DNA of 64,000 nucleotides from [Clostridium] hylemonae DSM 15053 (GCF_008281175.1 NZ_CP036524.1:1798001-1862000); one strand, 5' to 3'; shown: positions 32,947 through 42,397, counted from the stretch's first letter. Notes: generated from the letters alone by a model not told the origin. Program-made: numbers and translations.

Positions 32947-33969
32947 ATGGCTAGAAATATATACGGATTGGATCTTGGGTCTTATGAGATCAAGGTCTAC
33001 GATAAAAAGAAAGATGAGATATGGAAAGAGAAAAACGTGATCGCGATCGCCAATAAAAAAGAGATATTTGCGGTCGGAGACGACGCTTATGAAATGTATG
33101 AGAAAGCTCCGGACAACATTGAGGTCATTTTCCCGATGCAGGAAGGTGTCATATCTCATTTTAACAATATGCAGTTCCTGCTGCAGAACCTGCTGAAGAA
33201 AGAGCGGCAGTTTGCCAGGGGATCCGAGTATGTTATCGCGGTTCCCACGGACGTGACGGAGGTTGAAAAGAAAGCGTTCTTCGACCTGGTCATACATTCT
33301 ACCGCAAAGGCAAGGGAAGTCAATATCGTGGAGCGCTCCATAGCCGACGCCGTGGGACTCAATCTGGATGTAAAGAATACAAAGGGACTGTTCATTGCCA
33401 ATTTCGGCGGTGAGACGACAGAACTGTCTGTTCTGGCAGGCGGAGGTATGGTCTTGAACCGGCTTGTAAAGGTAGGCGGTGTCACCTTTGACCATTCAGT
33501 GGCCAATCTTGTCCGCCACAGCCATGACTTTCTCATCGGGAGGCTGACGGCAGAGATGCTCCGCAAGAAATTCGGTGTCTTTACAGAGGATACGTCCTCG
33601 ACGCTTAGGGTGGCGGGCAGAGATATGATCATGGGAGTGCCGATACAGAAGGACATCTCGATCAGCCTTGTGCGCGCCGCCCTGAAAGAGCCGCTGCAGG
33701 AATGCATACGGGCGGTCTACTCACTGCTGGACCGCACGCCGCCGGAAGTGAGAAGGGCGATCTATAAAAACGGCATCTTCCTTACCGGAGGGATCGCCAA
33801 TACGCCCGGGCTGGAGGATTATATAGAAAAGGCAGTCGGAATACCGGTCAGGACTGCGGTGGAGCCGGATATATGCGCGGTCACCGGTCTTAAGAAGATC
33901 ATTATGTCAAAAGATCTGAGAAAACTTGCATATTCAATGTTAGACGAAAATTATAGGTGGATGAGATAA
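32947..33969 (+). CDS. mreB: Cell-shape protein MreB/Mbl (bacterial actin)
   Basis: This 340-residue actin-fold ATPase polymerises along the inner membrane and guides the elongation machinery. Visible motifs are the phosphate-1 loop IYGLDLGSYEIKVYD, phosphate-2 GLFIANFGGETTELSVL, and the adenosine motif GIFLTGGIANTPGLED. The GLDLGSYEIKVYD loop departs from the GIDLGTAN form of textbook MreB, with Tyr-Glu-Ile-Lys in place of Thr-Ala-Asn-Thr. This places it in a divergent clostridial subgroup. It opens the mreB-mreC-mreD-pbp2 operon, one base before mreC. Confidence 0.94.
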   Translation: MARNIYGLDLGSYEIKVYDKKKDEIWKEKNVIAIANKKEIFAVGDDAYEMYEKAPDNIEVIFPMQEGVISHFNNMQFLLQNLLKKERQFARGSEYVIAVPTDVTEVEKKAFFDLVIHSTAKAREVNIVERSIADAVGLNLDVKNTKGLFIANFGGETTELSVLAGGGMVLNRLVKVGGVTFDHSVANLVRHSHDFLIGRLTAEMLRKKFGVFTEDTSSTLRVAGRDMIMGVPIQKDISISLVRAALKEPLQECIRAVYSLLDRTPPEVRRAIYKNGIFLTGGIANTPGLEDYIEKAVGIPVRTAVEPDICAVTGLKKIIMSKDLRKLAYSMLDENYRWMR

Positions 33970-33970
33970 T

Positions 33971-34852
33971 ATGAAAATCAAAAATCAATCTTCGCTTTCA
34001 AGTAAATACTGGCTGCTCATCATAGCTGTCGTCTGTGTGATACTTATGGGTATCGGCAGTCTGCCCGGCGTAAGGGGACCTTTGCGTTTTGTGGCAAACT
34101 ATACCGTGATACCGATGCAGAAAGGAATCAGCTATGTAGGAATGTGGATGAGTGATTTTTCCAAGAACTTTGAGACGATGAATGATATGAAGAAGGAAAA
34201 CAGCGAGCTTCAGTCAAAGGTAGACGAGCTGACGATCGACAACACAAGACTCAGGCAGGACCAGTATGAACTGGAGCGGCTCAGAGAGCTTTACAAGCTG
34301 GATGAAAATTATTCGGATTATAATAAGATCGGCGCCCATGTCATTGCCAACAACGGGACAAACTGGTTCAGCGACTTTACCATTGACAAGGGAAGTAAAG
34401 ACGGTATCAAGGTAAACTGTAATGTTATGGCCGGAAGCGGCCTTGTCGGCATTGTAACGGAAGTAGGGCCGAACTATGCGCAGGTGCGTTCTATCATAGA
34501 CGATGCCAGCAATGTGAGCGGCATGGTGCTTTCTACCTCAGACACGTGTATCGTGCGGGGGGATCTGAAACTGATGTCGGATGGGAGGATCCGGTTTGAA
34601 AAGCTGGCGAACAATGACAATAAAATAGAAGTCGGAGAACAGATCGTGACGTCCCACATCGGGGACCGTTTTCTGCAGGGACTGTTTATCGGATATATAA
34701 GTGAGATAGAAGTGGATTCCAACAATCTGACACGTTCAGGGTATATTACACCTGCGGCGGACTTCAGCAAGCTGCAGGAGGTGCTCGTCATCACGACGAC
34801 AAAGCAGGATATGATCAACAAGGATGCCGGCACAAAAGACGGGGGGGAATGA
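33971..34852 (+). CDS. mreC: Rod shape-determining protein MreC
   Basis: MreC is a bitopic membrane protein that couples MreB to PBP2. The 293-residue product has one N-terminal helix (about 12-32, YWLLIIAVVCVILMGIGSL), a coiled coil (about 70-105, KKENSELQSKVDELTIDNTR), and the two beta-barrel domains typical of MreC (VIANNGTNWFSDFTIDKGSKDGI, GSGLVGIVTEVGPNYAQV). The end overlaps mreD by four bases (ATGA). Confidence 0.96.
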   Translation: MKIKNQSSLSSKYWLLIIAVVCVILMGIGSLPGVRGPLRFVANYTVIPMQKGISYVGMWMSDFSKNFETMNDMKKENSELQSKVDELTIDNTRLRQDQYELERLRELYKLDENYSDYNKIGAHVIANNGTNWFSDFTIDKGSKDGIKVNCNVMAGSGLVGIVTEVGPNYAQVRSIIDDASNVSGMVLSTSDTCIVRGDLKLMSDGRIRFEKLANNDNKIEVGEQIVTSHIGDRFLQGLFIGYISEIEVDSNNLTRSGYITPAADFSKLQEVLVITTTKQDMINKDAGTKDGGE

Positions 34853-35373
34853 TCATGAAACGCAGAGTAATCACCCTTGTCATAATCATCGTCTGTTTTC
34901 TGCTTGGAAGTACGGTTTTTCATGTGCTCTCCTTCGCAGAGATCAAGCCGAATCTGCTTATCATCGTCACCGCTTCTTATGGATTTATGCGCGGGAAGAA
35001 GGCAGGCATGGCTGTAGGCATGATCTCCGGCCTGCTTATGGATATCTTCTGGGGCGGGACCCTTGGCTTCTACACACTGCTTTTTGCGGTGATCGGTTAT
35101 GTGAACGGCTGTTTCCGGCGCCTGTTCTACGATGAGGACATCAAACTGCCGATCGCGCTCATTGCCGCAAGTGAGCTTGTGTACGGACTTGTTTTATATA
35201 TTTGCTTTTATATGCTGCATGGAGATTTTTCTTTTGGAGGGTATCTTACAAAAGTGATCATGCCGGAACTTGTATATACTATTCTGGCAACTCTGGTACT
35301 GTATCAGATCATATTACACATTAACCGAAGGCTGGAAACAGAAGAACAAAGGAGTGCAAGTAAATTTGTATAG
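34849..35373 (+). CDS. mreD: Rod shape-determining protein MreD
   Basis: This 174-residue protein has five to six transmembrane helices and fits MreD: an RRVITLVIIIVCFLLGSTVF N-terminal helix, GMISGLLMDIFWGGTLGFY (the conserved mid-protein stretch), and a C-terminal TILATLVLYQIILHINRRLE helix. MreD is a membrane partner of MreC in the elongasome. Its start overlaps mreC and its end overlaps the pbp2 start by eight bases. Confidence 0.94.
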   Translation: MIMKRRVITLVIIIVCFLLGSTVFHVLSFAEIKPNLLIIVTASYGFMRGKKAGMAVGMISGLLMDIFWGGTLGFYTLLFAVIGYVNGCFRRLFYDEDIKLPIALIAASELVYGLVLYICFYMLHGDFSFGGYLTKVIMPELVYTILATLVLYQIILHINRRLETEEQRSASKFV

Positions 35374-38296
35374 CTTATGGGACCGGGTGAAATCCGGGAT
35401 ATATGAAGTCGTAAAATCAAGAGTATTTGTAGCCGTCATCATTTTCTGTGTTCTGTCGGCCATCCTTCTGCAGAGAGTATTTTACCTGCAGATCGTAAAG
35501 GGACAGAGCTTCGCGGATGAGTACAAGCTCCAGATACAGAAAACAAAAGAGATACAGGGCACGCGCGGGAAAATATATGACCGCAACGGAAACCTGCTCG
35601 CCTACAATGAACTTGCCTATTCTGTCACGATAGAGGACAACTGGGAAGACTCAGCTGACAAGAACAAAGAGATCAATAAGGTCATCAATACGGTGATCGA
35701 TATCGTAGAGTCCAACGGTGATACAGTGATCAATAACTTTGGCGTTATTCTGGACGGTGACGGCAATTATAAGTTTGTGGCTGAAAATGACACGCAGCGT
35801 CTCCGCTTTATCGCCGATGTGTACGGCAAAAAGACGATAGACGAGCTCAGTGACAAGCAGAAGAGCAGCACGGCACAGGATATTATCGACTACCTCTGCA
35901 CGGACAAGCTGTACGGTTATGGCATCAATGAGAAGAAGATGGACAAGGAGGCGGTGCTGAAGCTTGTCAATATAAGGTATGCCATCTCCCTGAACAGCTT
36001 CCAGAAGTTCATAGCTACCACGATCGCCGAGGATGTAAGTGATGAGACCGTGGCTGTCATCATGGAGAATCTGGATTCCCTGCAGGGGATCGACATTGAG
36101 GAAGAGTCGCTGCGCCGGTATACAGACAGTAAGTGCTTTGCATCTGTCATCGGATACACGGGACAGATATCCCAGGAAGATTATGACGCGCTCAGCAAGA
36201 AAGAGCAGGAAGAGTATTCCAAGCAGGATACGGTCGGCAAGGCAGGTCTTGAAAAGACGCTGGATAAGCAGCTCCAGGGGAAAAAGGGACAGGTGAAGCT
36301 CTATGTCAACAGTGTCGGCAAGGTGATAGAAACGGTCAAGGGAAAAGACCCTGAGGCAGGAAATGATGTCTATCTTACGCTGAACGCCAACCTGCAGAAG
36401 GCGGCCTATCATATTATAGAACAGGAGCTTGCGGGCATTCTGCTCTCCAAGATACAGAATACACTGGACTTTGACAGAACGAAGGTGGAGGACGGCAGTG
36501 ATGTCATCATACCGATCGGCGATGTCTATAATACGTTCATTTCCAATGATATACTGGATATGAGCCATTTCGGGGAGGAAGATGCGGGAACGACCGAGAA
36601 AGAAGTGGCGGCCATCTTCGGTTCAAGGAAGGAAGAAGTGCTGAGCAGTCTCACTTCAGCTCTGACAGATCCCGATGAGAGGGCATATAAAGATATGTCC
36701 AAAGAGATGCAGGCGTATATGACATATATCGTATCGGAAATACTGACGAACACGACCGGTGTGATCATGTCAGATGCTATCGATACGAACGACTCGACGT
36801 ATAAGGCGTGGAAAGATGACGAAACGATCAACGTCTATACTTATCTGAATTATGCCATATCCAAAAACTGGGTGGACACGTCCAAGCTGAAGGAGTTTGT
36901 GAAGGACGGCAAATATTCAGACGCAGGAGAACTGTATCAGGGAATGGTAAAGTATATTATCGATTATGTGGAATCCAACAGCGGATTTGACAAACTTATA
37001 TACAAATATATGATAAAATCAGGAGCAGTGACCGGACGGCAGATATGCCTCATGCTTTACGAGCAGAAAATACTGGAATACGACGAGGCACAGTATAATG
37101 GTCTTCTTTCCGGCAGCATAGGAGCCTACGATTTCCTGCGGGGCAAGATACAGGATCTGACGATCACCCCCGGACAGCTTGCGCTTGAGCCGTGTACAGG
37201 CTCCATCGTGATGACAGATACGAACAGCGGGCAGGTGCTGGCGTGTGTTTCTTACCCCGGATATGACAATAACCGGCTGGCAAATGCCATGGACTCCGAT
37301 TATTACAATAAGCTGCTGACAGACCAGTCGAGACCGTTTTACAATAACGCGACACAGGAAAAGACAGCACCCGGTTCGACGTACAAGCCTCTCGTCGCTG
37401 TGGCAGGTCTCACGGAAGGTGTTATCAATACGGATTCTTATATTACGTGCCACGGCATCTATGAAAAGATCCAGCCGAGCCCGAAATGCTGGATATATCC
37501 GCAGGCGCACGGAACACTTAATGTGGAAGGCGGAATTGAGAATTCCTGCAACAGTTTCTTTTATGAAGTCGGGTACCGCCTTGGCCTGAAAGAAGGAGGA
37601 CTTAGTCAGGTCGCCTCCGACAATAATGAAGGCAGCGCGACCAACTCATATTATTCCAGTGACCTGGGACTTGACAAACTGAAGAAGTATGCGGAGGCAT
37701 TCGGCCTGAATGAGACTTCCGGACTTGAGATCGATGAGTCAAGCCCTCAGATATCAGATGAGGATTCTGTACGTTCAGCCATCGGGCAGGGCAGAAACAA
37801 CTATACAACAAGCCAGCTGGCAAAATATATAACAGCAGTAGCCAACAAAGGAACCGTCTATGATCTGACGCTGCTGAACAAAGTGACTTCCGTAGACGGA
37901 AAGACGATAAAAGAATATGAACCTAAGGTCAAAAACAAGCTCTCGGATGTGACCGCCTCCACCTGGAATGCCGTGCACAACGGCATGCGGGCGGTAATTG
38001 TTAACCACAGCGCCACATTCTCAGATTTGAATACAAGCAGTTTAAAACTGTCGGGAAAGACAGGAACAGCACAGCAGAGCACGACGCATCCGGACCATGG
38101 ATTGTTTGTAGGCTTTGCGCCGAGCGACAGCCCGGAGGTGGCATTTGCGATCCGCATTGCAAACGGATACAGTTCTACATTTGCCTCCGAGGTGGGCAGA
38201 GATGTCATGAAGTACTACTATGAGATAGTCCCGGAGGATGAGATCATCACCGGTGAAGCCGCAACGATCGGAAGCAGCGCAACAGGAGGGGATTAG
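35366..38296 (+). CDS. mrdA: Penicillin-binding protein 2 (elongation transpeptidase) with large insertion
   Basis: This class B PBP is the DD-transpeptidase that works with RodA in lateral wall growth. It has an N-terminal helix (VFVAVIIFCVLSAILL), a dimerisation domain (GTRGKIYDRNGNLLA), and a transpeptidase domain with SxxK at S671 (APGSTYKPL), SCN at 727 and KTG at 898. At 976 residues it is far longer than the usual 600-700. About 250 residues (about 355-605) are inserted between the dimerisation domain and the transpeptidase start TGSIVMTD. Translation most likely starts at TTG 35366, 11 bases after AAAGGAG. The frame is open further upstream to 35270 but that lies inside mreD. Confidence 0.93.
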   Translation: MYSLWDRVKSGIYEVVKSRVFVAVIIFCVLSAILLQRVFYLQIVKGQSFADEYKLQIQKTKEIQGTRGKIYDRNGNLLAYNELAYSVTIEDNWEDSADKNKEINKVINTVIDIVESNGDTVINNFGVILDGDGNYKFVAENDTQRLRFIADVYGKKTIDELSDKQKSSTAQDIIDYLCTDKLYGYGINEKKMDKEAVLKLVNIRYAISLNSFQKFIATTIAEDVSDETVAVIMENLDSLQGIDIEEESLRRYTDSKCFASVIGYTGQISQEDYDALSKKEQEEYSKQDTVGKAGLEKTLDKQLQGKKGQVKLYVNSVGKVIETVKGKDPEAGNDVYLTLNANLQKAAYHIIEQELAGILLSKIQNTLDFDRTKVEDGSDVIIPIGDVYNTFISNDILDMSHFGEEDAGTTEKEVAAIFGSRKEEVLSSLTSALTDPDERAYKDMSKEMQAYMTYIVSEILTNTTGVIMSDAIDTNDSTYKAWKDDETINVYTYLNYAISKNWVDTSKLKEFVKDGKYSDAGELYQGMVKYIIDYVESNSGFDKLIYKYMIKSGAVTGRQICLMLYEQKILEYDEAQYNGLLSGSIGAYDFLRGKIQDLTITPGQLALEPCTGSIVMTDTNSGQVLACVSYPGYDNNRLANAMDSDYYNKLLTDQSRPFYNNATQEKTAPGSTYKPLVAVAGLTEGVINTDSYITCHGIYEKIQPSPKCWIYPQAHGTLNVEGGIENSCNSFFYEVGYRLGLKEGGLSQVASDNNEGSATNSYYSSDLGLDKLKKYAEAFGLNETSGLEIDESSPQISDEDSVRSAIGQGRNNYTTSQLAKYITAVANKGTVYDLTLLNKVTSVDGKTIKEYEPKVKNKLSDVTASTWNAVHNGMRAVIVNHSATFSDLNTSSLKLSGKTGTAQQSTTHPDHGLFVGFAPSDSPEVAFAIRIANGYSSTFASEVGRDVMKYYYEIVPEDEIITGEAATIGSSATGGD

Positions 38297-38314
38297 CAGA
38301 AAGGATGAGTGAAT

Positions 38315-38905
38315 GTGAAAGACCCGGTTCTCATTAAGAGTAATAAATACGGCATCACGATCCGCCTAGACGGGGAGATGCCTTACAGAGATTTGTTACC
38401 GGAAGTCAAGACCAGATTCGAGTCTGCCGCGCATTTTTTCAACAATGCACAGATGGCAGTAGAATTTGAAGGACGGACATTTACGGAAGATGAGGAGCGT
38501 CTTCTCATAGAGACGATCGAGGACGCTGCGGGAATACACATACTTTGCGTTATCGAGAAAAACACGTACACGGAGCAGATGCACAAAAGAATGCTGGATG
38601 AGAGCCTTTCTGAGATCCATGAAAGAGACGGCCAGTTCTATAGAGGTACACTTAGAGGAAGACAGATCTTAGAATCTGAGACGAGCATCGTCATCATCGG
38701 GGATGTAGAAGAAGGTGCAAAGGTGGCCGCCAAAGGCAACGTGGTGGTCATCGGCACGATATACGGCACAGTGATAGCAGGTGCCGCGGGTGATGACAGC
38801 GCAGTCATAGCAGCACTCCATATGAGCCCCAAAAGGCTTCGCATTGGAGATATTGAAGTAAAACCGAATGTAGGAGGAAGTTTATCATGGGCGAAGTTAT
38901 CGTAA
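38315..38905 (+). CDS. minC: Septum site-determining protein MinC
   Basis: MinC inhibits FtsZ assembly away from midcell. The product of about 196 residues has an N-terminal FtsZ-binding domain (VLIKSNKYGITIRLDGEMPY) and the C-terminal beta-helix that binds MinD (RGTLRGRQILESETSIVIIGDVEEGAKVAAKGNVVVIGTIYGTVIAGA). The GTG at 38315 is nine bases after AAAGGA; another GTG at 38309 is too close to it. The 3' end overlaps minD by 19 bases. Confidence 0.95.
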   Translation: MKDPVLIKSNKYGITIRLDGEMPYRDLLPEVKTRFESAAHFFNNAQMAVEFEGRTFTEDEERLLIETIEDAAGIHILCVIEKNTYTEQMHKRMLDESLSEIHERDGQFYRGTLRGRQILESETSIVIIGDVEEGAKVAAKGNVVVIGTIYGTVIAGAAGDDSAVIAALHMSPKRLRIGDIEVKPNVGGSLSWAKLS

Positions 38906-39678
38906 TCACATCAGGAAAAGGCGGGGTCGGAAAGACCACAACAACGGCAAATATTGGAGCTGGATTGTCCCAGTTCGATAAAAAGGTCATAGTGATCGAC
39001 ACAGATCTGGGGCTCAGGAACCTGGATGTTGTCATGGGACTGGAGAATCAGATCGTATATAATCTGGTGGACGTGATCGAGGGCACGTGCAGGCTGAAGC
39101 AGGCACTCATAAGAGATAAACGGTATGAAAATCTCTGGCTGCTCCCGTCGGCGCAGACAAAGGACAAGACTGCCATATCACCGGGGCAGATGAAGAAGCT
39201 GACATCTGAGCTCAAAGAAGAATTTGATTACATACTTCTGGACTGTCCCGCAGGAATCGAACAGGGATTCCAGAATGCCATTACAGGCGCGGACCGCGCG
39301 ATCGTAGTGACGACACCGGAAGTATCTGCCATCAGAGACGCCGACAGGATCATCGGGCTGCTGGAGAACAACGGACTGAAGCAGGTAGAGCTCATCATTA
39401 ACCGCATTCGTATGGATATGGTCAAAAGAGGCGACATGATGTCCGTGGATGACGTCACGGAAATCCTGTCGGTGCCTCTCATCGGAGCGCTACCCGATGA
39501 TGAACATGTTGTGATCGGCACAAATCAGGGGGAGCCGGTCATCGGTATTGACTCAAAAGCGGGCAGGGCATATCTCAATATATGCAAGAGGATCATGGGA
39601 ATAGAAGTACCTTTTATGGATTTGAATACAGAATCGGGATTCTTCACTAAACTTTCACATTTATTCAAGAAAGATTAG
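38887..39678 (+). CDS. minD: Septum site-determining ATPase MinD
   Basis: MinD is a membrane-cycling ParA-family ATPase that carries MinC. The 263-residue protein has the deviant Walker A SGKGGVGKTTT, switch I region VIDTDLGLRNLDVVMGLE, Walker B DYILLDCPAGIEQGF, and a C-terminal amphipathic stretch (FFTKLSHLFKKD) that should act as the membrane-targeting helix. GGAGGAAG sits in the end of minC as ribosome-binding site. Length and motifs are standard. Confidence 0.98.
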   Translation: MGEVIVITSGKGGVGKTTTTANIGAGLSQFDKKVIVIDTDLGLRNLDVVMGLENQIVYNLVDVIEGTCRLKQALIRDKRYENLWLLPSAQTKDKTAISPGQMKKLTSELKEEFDYILLDCPAGIEQGFQNAITGADRAIVVTTPEVSAIRDADRIIGLLENNGLKQVELIINRIRMDMVKRGDMMSVDDVTEILSVPLIGALPDDEHVVIGTNQGEPVIGIDSKAGRAYLNICKRIMGIEVPFMDLNTESGFFTKLSHLFKKD

Positions 39679-39690
39679 GGGGGGAGCCAT

Positions 39691-39903
39691 ATGTTAAAAA
39701 AATCTTCTGTCTCAATAGCCAAGAACCGGCTGAAAGTGCTTGTCACCTCAGACCGTGTACAATGCGCGCCGGCCGCATACGATAATATCTGCCGGGAATT
39801 ATACAAAGCGTTGTCCAAGTATATGGAACTTACAGAAGATGAATTTGATGTAGAGATAACAAGAACTCGCATATTGATCAAAATAGCAGGAGAAGAGACG
39901 TGA
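39691..39903 (+). CDS. minE: Cell division topological specificity factor MinE (short form)
   Basis: MinE stimulates MinD ATPase and drives Min patterning. This product has only 70 residues, against about 88 in E. coli. SIAKNRLKVLVTSDR aligns with the anti-MinCD helix/strand of E. coli MinE (NIAKERLQIIV), and the C-terminal dimerisation part is present. The N-terminal membrane-targeting segment that precedes it in E. coli is reduced to MLKKSSV. The start follows a strong AGGGGGGGAG, so no longer form is likely. It overlaps rodA by four bases. Confidence 0.92.
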   Translation: MLKKSSVSIAKNRLKVLVTSDRVQCAPAAYDNICRELYKALSKYMELTEDEFDVEITRTRILIKIAGEET

Positions 39904-41024
39904 AATTACCCAGATTTACAAAACCGTACCGGTTAAAAGATTACAAGTTCACATTAGTCATATCCGTACTGGCCCTGTCAGTGCTCGGCGTTCTCGTAGT
40001 CGGCAGCGCCAATGAATCTTATCAGAACAAGCAGATAGTCGGCCTTGTGTTCGGACTGGCCGTCATGGCTGTCGTATCTCTGATCGACTATGTATGGGTG
40101 CTGAATATGTACTGGCTCATCTATGGGTTCTCTATACTGAGCCTCCTGCTCGTGCTGTTCATCGGGGATGAAGTCAACGGGGCGACCCGCTGGATCAACC
40201 TCGGATTTACGACATTTCAGCCTTCGGAGCTGGCGAAAATACTGCTTATTCTCTTTTTTGCCAAGTTTATCATGAAGCATGAGGAGGACATCAATTATAA
40301 GTGGACGATCATAAAGTATGCGGTGCTGGCCGGAATACCGCTGGCGCTGATCATTGTGGAGCCGAACCTTTCCACGACGATCTGTACGGCGCTTGTGATC
40401 TGCCTGCTCATCTATATCGGCGGGCTGAGCTATAAATTTATCGGTACGGTGCTGCTCATACTCATACCCGCCGCGATCATATTTCTCAGTATCGTTGTAC
40501 AGCCGGACCAGAAGATTCTGAAAGATTATCAGCAGGAGCGTATCCTCGCCTTTCTCGAACCGGAGAAATATGCAAGTGACGGCGCGTACCAGCAGAATAA
40601 CTCCGAGATGGCTATCGGTTCCGGACAACTGACGGGTAAGGGGCTTAATAACAACACGACGACATCGGTTAAAAACGGAAACTTCATTCTGGAGCCTCAG
40701 ACAGACTTTATATTTGCTATTGTGGGGGAGGAATTAGGGTTTGTAGGTTCTTGTGTTGTTATTGCACTAATATTAATAATTGTGATACAATGTATACTGA
40801 TAGGGCTTCGATCGCAGGATATGGCGGGGAAGATCATATGCTGCGGCATCGGAGGACTCATCGGGTTTCAGAGCTTCATCAATATCGGGGTCGCGACTAA
40901 GGTGCTTCCGAATACAGGAGTTCCGCTGCCGTTTGTAAGTTACGGACTGACATCTCTCGTCAGTTTATATATCGGTATTGGATTTGTTTTAAATGTAGGT
41001 CTACAGCCGAAAAAATATCAATAA
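39900..41024 (+). CDS. rodA: SEDS-family peptidoglycan glycosyltransferase RodA
   Basis: This 374-residue membrane protein has about ten helices and the SEDS signatures: INLGFTTFQPSELAKILLILFFAKF, FIFAIVGEELGFVGS, and FQSFINIGVATKVLPNTGVPLPFVSYG near the C-terminus. SEDS proteins polymerise lipid II and pair with a class B PBP. As it shares an operon with mreBCD and pbp2, RodA is more likely than FtsW. It starts with GTG inside the end of minE. Confidence 0.94.
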   Translation: MKLPRFTKPYRLKDYKFTLVISVLALSVLGVLVVGSANESYQNKQIVGLVFGLAVMAVVSLIDYVWVLNMYWLIYGFSILSLLLVLFIGDEVNGATRWINLGFTTFQPSELAKILLILFFAKFIMKHEEDINYKWTIIKYAVLAGIPLALIIVEPNLSTTICTALVICLLIYIGGLSYKFIGTVLLILIPAAIIFLSIVVQPDQKILKDYQQERILAFLEPEKYASDGAYQQNNSEMAIGSGQLTGKGLNNNTTTSVKNGNFILEPQTDFIFAIVGEELGFVGSCVVIALILIIVIQCILIGLRSQDMAGKIICCGIGGLIGFQSFINIGVATKVLPNTGVPLPFVSYGLTSLVSLYIGIGFVLNVGLQPKKYQ

Positions 41025-41036
41025 GGAGTGAATACT

Positions 41037-41432
41037 ATGAATATAGGCCTGATTGCACATGATTCCAAGAAGACGCTGATGCAGAACTTCTGTATCGCTT
41101 ACAGGGGAATTTTAAGCAAGCATGAATTGTTTGCCACCGGAACGACCGGACGTCTCATCGAAGAGGTGACAAACCTGAATATCCACAAATATCTTGCGGG
41201 TCCTCTTGGAGGTATGCAGCAGCTGGGAGCACAGATAGGGCAGAATGATATCGACGCGCTTATTTTTCTCAGAGATCCGCTGACCCCAAAACCGCACGAG
41301 CCGGATGTCAATGACGTCGTACAGCTCTGTGACATGCACAATATACCGATGGCCACAAATCTGGCCACCGCGGAGATGATCATTCTAGCAATTGACAGAG
41401 GGGACTTGGATTGGCGTGAAATGTACCGTTAA
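41037..41432 (+). CDS. mgsA: Methylglyoxal synthase
   Basis: This enzyme converts dihydroxyacetone phosphate to methylglyoxal and phosphate, a bypass of lower glycolysis used under phosphate limitation. The 131-residue product contains MNIGLIAHDSKKTLM, ATGTTGRLIEE (phosphate binding), GPLGGMQQLGAQI, and the catalytic Asp in FLRDPLTPKPHEPD. The ATG at 41037 is eight bases after AAGGAG; a GTG nine bases earlier is in frame but lies in the ribosome-binding site. It overlaps the carboxypeptidase gene by 17 bases. Confidence 0.95.
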   Translation: MNIGLIAHDSKKTLMQNFCIAYRGILSKHELFATGTTGRLIEEVTNLNIHKYLAGPLGGMQQLGAQIGQNDIDALIFLRDPLTPKPHEPDVNDVVQLCDMHNIPMATNLATAEMIILAIDRGDLDWREMYR

Positions 41433-42393
41433 GACTTTAATATGTGTAAGTGCGGTTATGGCAGGCGCGCTTCTTACGGGCTGCTCTCTGCTTGGCGCTC
41501 AGGATGTGGCTGCCGGTTATGAGGCGGAACAATATAATAAAAGTATATATAAAGCAGGCCTTTTTGCGGAAGACTTGTGTGTCACTGCAAAGGATGTTCC
41601 CCTTGCGGACGCACCGGATACAGGCTCGTTATCTGCGGCGGCTCTGTTCGATGTGGATAAGAGTGACGTTGACTTTGCCTATAATGTACACGAGAGGCTG
41701 TATCCTGCAAGCACGACCAAGATCATGACAGCGCTCGTGGCGATCAAAAACGCGGACCTATCCGATGTCGTTACGGTCGGCGCGGATGCGGATGAGAGCA
41801 GTTTTGCGGCAGATGAGCAGACGTGCGGCCTGAAGGCGGGCGACAGGCTGACGCTTGAGGCTCTGCTGAACGGACTTCTTCTGTATTCCGGGAATGACAA
41901 TGCTGTGGCGATCGCAGACTATGTAGGCGGAAGTATGGAAGGGTTTGCAGAAATGATGAACGAGGAAGCCGCCCGGCTTATGGCGACGGAGAGTCATTTT
42001 TTGAATTCCAACGGGCTCCATAACGAAGACCACTATACGACCGCATATGATCTGTATCTTATTTTTAACGAATGTATCAAGCATGAAGAATTTCTGGATA
42101 TCATAAGAGCAAAATCTTACACTGCCGATATTACCGGGGCAGACGGGAATAAACGCCAGATCACATGGGAGCCGACGAGCTTTTATGCACTCGGTGAGGC
42201 GGCGCTGCCGCAGAATGCGACGATAATCGGCGGCAAGACCGGCACAACAAAAGAAGCCGGCAACTGCCTCATACTTCTGTCGGAAGACGGGCAGAGCAGG
42301 CCATTTATTTCCATTGTCATGGGTGCGGACACCAAAGCGATATTGTATGAAGATATGACCGGGCTTATTGAAGCGATCCCGGCAGATAAATAA
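41416..42393 (+). CDS. D-alanyl-D-alanine carboxypeptidase (peptidase S11), lipoprotein
   Basis: This protein of about 325 residues trims the terminal D-Ala of peptidoglycan stem peptides and belongs to the DacA/PBP5 group. The active-site motifs are ASTTKIMTAL (SxxK), YSGNDNAV (SGN) and GGKTGTTKEAG (KTG). The N-terminus ends in a lipobox, LLTGC, so the protein is probably anchored as a lipoprotein rather than by the C-terminal helix of classic PBP5. The start is likely GTG 41416 behind GAGGGG, overlapping mgsA; a TTG at 41392 is less likely. It closes the shape-division block before a terminator. Confidence 0.92.
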   Translation: MKCTVKTLICVSAVMAGALLTGCSLLGAQDVAAGYEAEQYNKSIYKAGLFAEDLCVTAKDVPLADAPDTGSLSAAALFDVDKSDVDFAYNVHERLYPASTTKIMTALVAIKNADLSDVVTVGADADESSFAADEQTCGLKAGDRLTLEALLNGLLLYSGNDNAVAIADYVGGSMEGFAEMMNEEAARLMATESHFLNSNGLHNEDHYTTAYDLYLIFNECIKHEEFLDIIRAKSYTADITGADGNKRQITWEPTSFYALGEAALPQNATIIGGKTGTTKEAGNCLILLSEDGQSRPFISIVMGADTKAILYEDMTGLIEAIPADK

Positions 42394-42397
42394 TAAC

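Noticed and set aside
35270-35365. Upstream extension of PBP2
   Set aside because: The added residues lie inside mreD without a ribosome-binding site; TTG 35366 has AAAGGAG at good spacing.
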